Shown: piece by piece, positions 60,398 through 64,000 of the stretch
Position numbering within the stretch: position 1 is the first letter of the stretch
Layout: each line of letters starts with the position of its first letter
From: Nocardia alni
GTDB lineage: Bacteria; Actinomycetota; Actinomycetes; Mycobacteriales; Mycobacteriaceae
Length of the DNA stretch: 64,000 nt
Direction of reading: 5' to 3'
NCBI RefSeq assembly: GCF_019038435.1
Contig: NZ_JAGPOX010000026.1
Coordinates: forward strand, 1-64,000
The notes under the pieces: model-generated
What the model was told of the DNA's origin: nothing
The model's input: the letters and a program-made list of their open reading frames with translations, nothing else
Database searches by the model: none
Made by a program: the position numbers and the translations under genes

Positions 60398-61063
60398 TCA
60401 GGGGCGGTGGGCTCCGGGAACGTAAGGCTGGATCGCATGCGACTGCACCGGATGCTGCGGTGCGGGCGGCGCGATCACGTCGATCAACTCCAGCAGGGCG
60501 CTGCGGGCCATGCGCCGCGGCTGCGGATCGGCCTCGGTGAGCGAGGCGACCACCGCGCCGTCCACCATCGCCACCAGCCGCCGCAGCTGTTCGGCTCGCA
60601 CCACCCGATCGGACCGGCGCAGCACGTCGGCCAGCAACTCCTCGAGCTGGGCACGTAGTCGTAGCTGCACCTCGCGTAGCTCCGGATGCCGGGCCGAGGC
60701 CACCGAACGCTCGTAGCGCGCGATCAGCCGGCCGCGCGCGTACTCGTCCGGGCCGTCGGAGCCGACCAGCAGGTCCAGGACCAGATCGACGGTCGCGTCG
60801 GTACCGCGACGGCGATGCGGTATCTCGGCGACGCGCCGGCGCATCGACTCGAGTTCGGCGGTACCGCTGAACTCGACCGCGCGCGCGATCAGATCCTCGA
60901 GCGACTCGAAGTAATACGTCGTCGAGGCCAGGGGCAGATCCGCGCGAGTAGCCACCGAGCGGTGGCGGACGGCGTCGAACCCTCCCTCGAGCAACAGCTC
61001 GGCGGCGGCCGCGACCAATGCTTGGCGACGCCTCTCACCTTTCGGGGTCGTCGCGGTGATCAC
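60398..61063 (-). CDS. TetR family transcriptional regulator
   Basis: The 221-residue protein has an N-terminal helix-turn-helix (LLLEGGFDAVRHRSVATRAD, then LPLASTTYYFESLEDLI) and a helical effector domain with many Arg residues. Position near purB suggests Rv0775-like synteny. The GTG start at 61063 is tentative. Targets and ligand unknown; the adjacent aminotransferase, 159 nt upstream on the same strand, is a candidate. Confidence 0.9.
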   Translation of the reverse strand: MITATTPKGERRRQALVAAAAELLLEGGFDAVRHRSVATRADLPLASTTYYFESLEDLIARAVEFSGTAELESMRRRVAEIPHRRRGTDATVDLVLDLLVGSDGPDEYARGRLIARYERSVASARHPELREVQLRLRAQLEELLADVLRRSDRVVRAEQLRRLVAMVDGAVVASLTEADPQPRRMARSALLELIDVIAPPAPQHPVQSHAIQPYVPGAHRP

Positions 61064-61222
61064 CGTGTCATCGTGCCAGTCATCATCGGTTCATCCGTGC
61101 CAAATCGGTGCGAAGAGTGACAATCAAGTGCAAGCGGTGTTGAACACACAACCACAGTTTTTCTACCGCATTCGCGAGCGTTGGGTGGGCCGATGCGGAA
61201 AGTCCGCGCGGGACAATCCGTG

Positions 61223-62413
61223 TCACTTTCCCACTCGAGCGTCCAGGTAGCGGCCGAGCCGGACCAACGCCTCCTCGATATCCGCAGTGGCGCCAGCAAA
61301 TGACAAACGTACCGTATGGCTGCCGTCGCGGGTGTCGAAGTCGATACCCGGCGCCAGCGCAACGCCCGTGCCCGCCAACACATCCGCGCACCATCGGGTC
61401 GAATTGTCGGTGAGATGAGAAATGTCCGCATACGCGTAGAACGCTCCGTCGGCGGGAGCCAGATCGGTGAGGCCCAGCTCGGGCAGGCCCTCGAGCAGCA
61501 GCGCTCGGTTGCGCGCATAGCGGCGCACATGGCCGTCGAGTTCGGCCCTCGACTCGGGGTCGAAGGCGTGAACCGCGGCGTACTGGGAGATGGCGGGCGG
61601 GCACACCGTCATATTCGAGGCCAACCGCTGTAAGGCTGGGCGCAAACCCGGCGGGACCAACATCCAGCCCAGGCGCCAGCCGGTCATGGAGAAGTATTTG
61701 GACACCGAGCCGATGACCACCGACTCGCGGGAGGTCTGCCAGGCCGTTGCGGTCGGGGTGTGGTCCCCGTACACGATGCCGTGGTAGATCTCGTCCGAGA
61801 TCAGCAGGGTGCCGTGTGCGTCGCACCAGCGGGCCAGCGCGGCCAGTTCGTCGGGGGTGATCATGGTGCCGGTCGGATTCGCCGGGCTCGCCACGATCAG
61901 CCCCGCGGGCGGTTCGGGCAGCGCCTCGAGCATCTCGACCGTCGGCTGATATCGGGTCTGTGCGCCGCAGTCCAACTCGATGACACGACAACCCAAGGCG
62001 GACAGCGTATTCCGATAGGCGGGATAGCCTGGACGGGCGACCGCGACGGTATCGCCGATGTCGAAGGCGGCCAGGAAGATCAGCGTGAACGCGCCGGAGG
62101 ATCCGGTCGTCACCACCACGTCGTCGGCGCTCACCTCGATGCCGTAGCCGGCGCGATGATGCCCGGCGATCGCCTCACGCAGCTCATGGGTGCCGAAAGT
62201 CTCGGTGTAGCCGAGTAATTCGGCGTCCAGGGCCGCCTTGGTGGCGCGCAGCACCGGAGCCGGCGCGGGCGTGGACGGCTGGCCCGCGGCGAGCACGATC
62301 ACATCGCCATGGGTGCGGGCGCGTTCGGCCGCCGCCTTCCACACATCCATGACGTAGAAGGCCGGGACGGTCGACCGATGAGATTCACTGCGCACCCGAC
62401 GACGGTAGATCAC
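61223..62413 (-). CDS. PLP-dependent aminotransferase class I/II
   Basis: The 396-residue fold-type I aminotransferase has the cofactor region TTGSSGAFTLIFLAAFD, ASPANPTGTMI, DEIYHGIVYG and the PLP lysine in SVSKYFSMTGWRLGWM, with the substrate Arg in HTVRLSFA. Similar enzymes are annotated as aspartate-type aminotransferase or DapC; specificity is not resolved. The first about 12 residues (IYRRRVRSESHR) may be over-extended. Confidence 0.88.
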   Translation of the reverse strand: MIYRRRVRSESHRSTVPAFYVMDVWKAAAERARTHGDVIVLAAGQPSTPAPAPVLRATKAALDAELLGYTETFGTHELREAIAGHHRAGYGIEVSADDVVVTTGSSGAFTLIFLAAFDIGDTVAVARPGYPAYRNTLSALGCRVIELDCGAQTRYQPTVEMLEALPEPPAGLIVASPANPTGTMITPDELAALARWCDAHGTLLISDEIYHGIVYGDHTPTATAWQTSRESVVIGSVSKYFSMTGWRLGWMLVPPGLRPALQRLASNMTVCPPAISQYAAVHAFDPESRAELDGHVRRYARNRALLLEGLPELGLTDLAPADGAFYAYADISHLTDNSTRWCADVLAGTGVALAPGIDFDTRDGSHTVRLSFAGATADIEEALVRLGRYLDARVGK

Positions 62414-62534
62414 GTGCCGAAACGCCCCGCACGGGCACTACCGGCCTCGATCAACCGCTCTCGCCACGCAGCGATCCGGCACCGAATCATGGGCCCGGCC
62501 GCGATTCGGCCGTTATCCGGTCAACCGTCCCTGT

Positions 62535-62540
62535 TATCGT
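62535..62540 (+). promoter_or_regulatory. -10 element (TATCGT) for the leaderless M23 peptidase
   Basis: TATCGT, 7 nt, ATG at 62548; identical hexamer and spacing to lmeA. Confidence 0.45.
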
Positions 62541-62547
62541 CGGCCCC

Positions 62548-63528
62548 ATGCCCGACCAGGCACGCCACCCCTCGAGATCGCCGGGCAACCGGACGACGAT
62601 CCGGCCGGAGCGGACTGGGTGGCGCGGGCAGACAGCCGGCGTAGGGCGGATAAGCGACGGCTGGCAGCGGATTCGACGCTCGATACGGCAGACCGTCCCG
62701 GAGCCGGACCGGTTGGGGCATCGTCGTCGCGACTGGCGAGATGAGCTGCGCGGGCGACGGCTGCGCGACGGCTGGCTGCGGGGCCGCGCGTGGGTGGTCG
62801 AACACCGGGTGGCGCTCGCGGGCTTGGCGGCGCTGGCGCTGCTGGCCTCGGCCGACGCCGTCCCGCCGTATCCGGTCGACAGCACCCCGGCTCCGGGTGT
62901 GGCGCAAAGGATTCCAATCCCCTATCCCCTTCAGGTACAGGCCGAGCCGGCGGACAGCACTCGGGATCTGGCCGCCATCGACAACGGCGAGCGCCTGCGC
63001 GAGCAGCAGGTCGTGGACGGCGCCTCCCAGGCCAACCTGGACCGCGCCAAGGCCGAGGCCGCCGCCGCGGTCGCCGGACAACCCTCCCCGTTGCTCGACG
63101 GCATCCTCACCTCCCTGCCCGGTGGAATCGAGGCCGCCATCGGCGGTTACGCGCTCCCCGCCCGCGGCGTACTCACCTCCGGCTACGGACCCCGCTGGGG
63201 CACTTTTCATTACGGCATCGACATCGCCGCGCCGATCGGCTCACCGATCTACGCCGTCGCCGCCGGCACCGTGATCGATGCGGGCCCCGCGCAGGGTTTC
63301 GGTCTCTGGGTGCGCATCCGCCACGACGACGGCACCATCTCCGTCTACGGCCACATGTACGACTTCTCGGTCTCCCCGGGCGAACGCGTCCGGGCGGGCC
63401 GGCAGATCGCCCGCATCGGCAACCGCGGCGACTCCAGCGGCCCCCACCTGCACTTCGAAATCCTGGTCAACGGCCAGCACGTCGACCCACAGCCCTGGCT
63501 GGCCATGCACGGCATCCAGGTCGGCTGA
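62548..63528 (+). CDS. M23 family (LytM-like) cell-wall metallopeptidase
   Basis: A 326-residue protein with a long Arg-rich cytoplasmic N-terminus (about 85 residues), one membrane segment (VALAGLAALALLASADAV) and an extracytoplasmic M23 domain. The zinc motif is HYGIDIA (HxxxD), with YGHMY and the final HLHFEILV. It resembles Rv0950c. It should act on peptidoglycan cross-links or as an amidase activator; all three metal ligands are present, so catalysis is plausible. Confidence 0.9.
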   Translation: MPDQARHPSRSPGNRTTIRPERTGWRGQTAGVGRISDGWQRIRRSIRQTVPEPDRLGHRRRDWRDELRGRRLRDGWLRGRAWVVEHRVALAGLAALALLASADAVPPYPVDSTPAPGVAQRIPIPYPLQVQAEPADSTRDLAAIDNGERLREQQVVDGASQANLDRAKAEAAAAVAGQPSPLLDGILTSLPGGIEAAIGGYALPARGVLTSGYGPRWGTFHYGIDIAAPIGSPIYAVAAGTVIDAGPAQGFGLWVRIRHDDGTISVYGHMYDFSVSPGERVRAGRQIARIGNRGDSSGPHLHFEILVNGQHVDPQPWLAMHGIQVG

Positions 63529-63555
63529 CGCCGCCGCGCGTTACTGGTACCGCGA

Positions 63556-63716
63556 CGTCACTCCCGCCATTCCGGCACGCTTTTGGCCGGAACCGACGCA
63601 TCGGCACAGTTGGATCCCGGCCAAAACGTGCCGGGATGACGAGTGACGCCACGGGATTGCGAAGACGCCACACGGATGACGAGTGATGTCGCAGGGGATG
63701 ACGAGTGATGTCGCAG
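63556..63716. repeat. Large cruciform element and short direct repeats before purD
   Basis: CGTCACTC/GAGTGACG outer arms (63556-63648) enclose CCGGCACGCTTTTGGCCGG/CCGGCCAAAACGTGCCGG. Beyond it GGATGACGAGTGATGTCGCA occurs twice (63674-63693, 63697-63716), repeating the cruciform's own GATGACGAGTGA end. Same family as the element at 48477-48567. Confidence 0.65.
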
Positions 63717-63719
63717 TAC

Positions 63720-64000
63720 TCAAACGCGCGCGGGCAGGGAGATGCGGGCCTCGGCGGCGGCCAGGCCGATGTCGGTGCGGTAGTGGCCGCCGGGGAGTTT
63801 GATGCCGGCGATGCGGGCGTAGGCGCGGGCGCGGGCCTCGGACAGGTCGGCGCCGGTGGCGACGACGTTCAGCACGCGGCCCCCCGCGGAGATCAGGGCG
63901 CCGTCGGCGCGCTGAGCCGTCCCGCCGTGCAGCACTTCGGTATCCGGCTCGACGGTGTCGGCGCCGGTGATCACGTCGCCGGTACGCGGGCGGCCCGGAT
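63720..64000 (-). CDS. purD: Phosphoribosylamine-glycine ligase PurD (C-terminal fragment, window edge)
   Basis: Second enzyme of purine synthesis, joining phosphoribosylamine and glycine with ATP. The frame runs off the window end, so only the last about 93 residues are seen: PGRPRTGDVITGAD, then LHGGTAQRADGALISAGGRV, LNVVATGADLSEARARAY and GGHYRTDIGLAA, all typical of the PurD C-terminal domain. The stop is at 63720. Confidence 0.93.
   Translation of the reverse strand, partial: PGRPRTGDVITGADTVEPDTEVLHGGTAQRADGALISAGGRVLNVVATGADLSEARARAYARIAGIKLPGGHYRTDIGLAAAEARISLPARV

Overview
The window is a GC-rich actinobacterial chromosome segment, most likely from Nocardia or a close relative. The evidence is the mycothiol synthase, a GlnR orphan regulator, DUF3073, LmeA, an LCP cell-wall ligase, GTG starts and many apparently leaderless genes. 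From memory, gene order follows the Mycobacterium tuberculosis Rv0772-Rv0822c block in inverted orientation. No tRNA, rRNA, CRISPR array or transposase was recognised.

Layout. 0-6.4 kb: 5'-truncated LCP gene, phoU, and the convergent pstSCAB phosphate operon with a PHO-box-like direct repeat upstream. 6.8-12.8 kb: mshD and glnR on the minus strand; lmeA and thiX on the plus strand; then a sulfur operon (DUF4395, sulfurtransferase, sseC) behind a cysteine-rich leader peptide; then a tiny membrane peptide and a nitrobindin-like protein. 12.9-20 kb: cytochrome bd operon cydABDC, ending in a probable structured RNA with a 12-codon ORF. CydD carries a repeat insertion, and a relic copy of the cydC 5' end lies between cydD and cydC. 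20-25 kb: pabC-like, ygfZ-like, MOSC, asparaginase and DUF3073 genes. Two perfect 80-bp tandem units sit exactly at the asparaginase start codon.

25-37 kb: purM and purF, neighbours in M. tuberculosis, are separated here by a hydrolase/TetR pair and a peptide-type ABC transporter with two tandem binding-protein genes. 37-48 kb: a DUF3533 exporter-like protein, sterol-carrier-like and membrane hydrolase genes, purL, a GT87 mannosyltransferase, an M18 aminopeptidase, and a divergent MarR / AmiC-like pair. 48-64 kb: purQ-purS, metallo-hydrolase, M20 dipeptidase, glutamate decarboxylase, DUF2334, two small secreted paralogues with a decayed third copy, prolyl oligopeptidase, HIT, purB, TetR, aminotransferase, M23 peptidase, and the 3' end of purD.

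Together the purine genes (D, B, Q, S, L, F, M, all on the minus strand) form the skeleton of the region, with phosphate uptake, nitrogen control, thiol/sulfur metabolism and respiration genes interleaved. Convergent gene ends are often marked by long perfect hairpins. Many single genes have a TANNNT hexamer 6-8 nt before an ATG/GTG and no Shine-Dalgarno, the pattern of leaderless mRNAs. The most unusual features are the start-codon-embedded 80-bp repeat (23.2 kb), the minus-strand RNA/sORF (12.9-13.2 kb), the CydD insertion, the cydC relic, and the cysteine leader with its hairpin.
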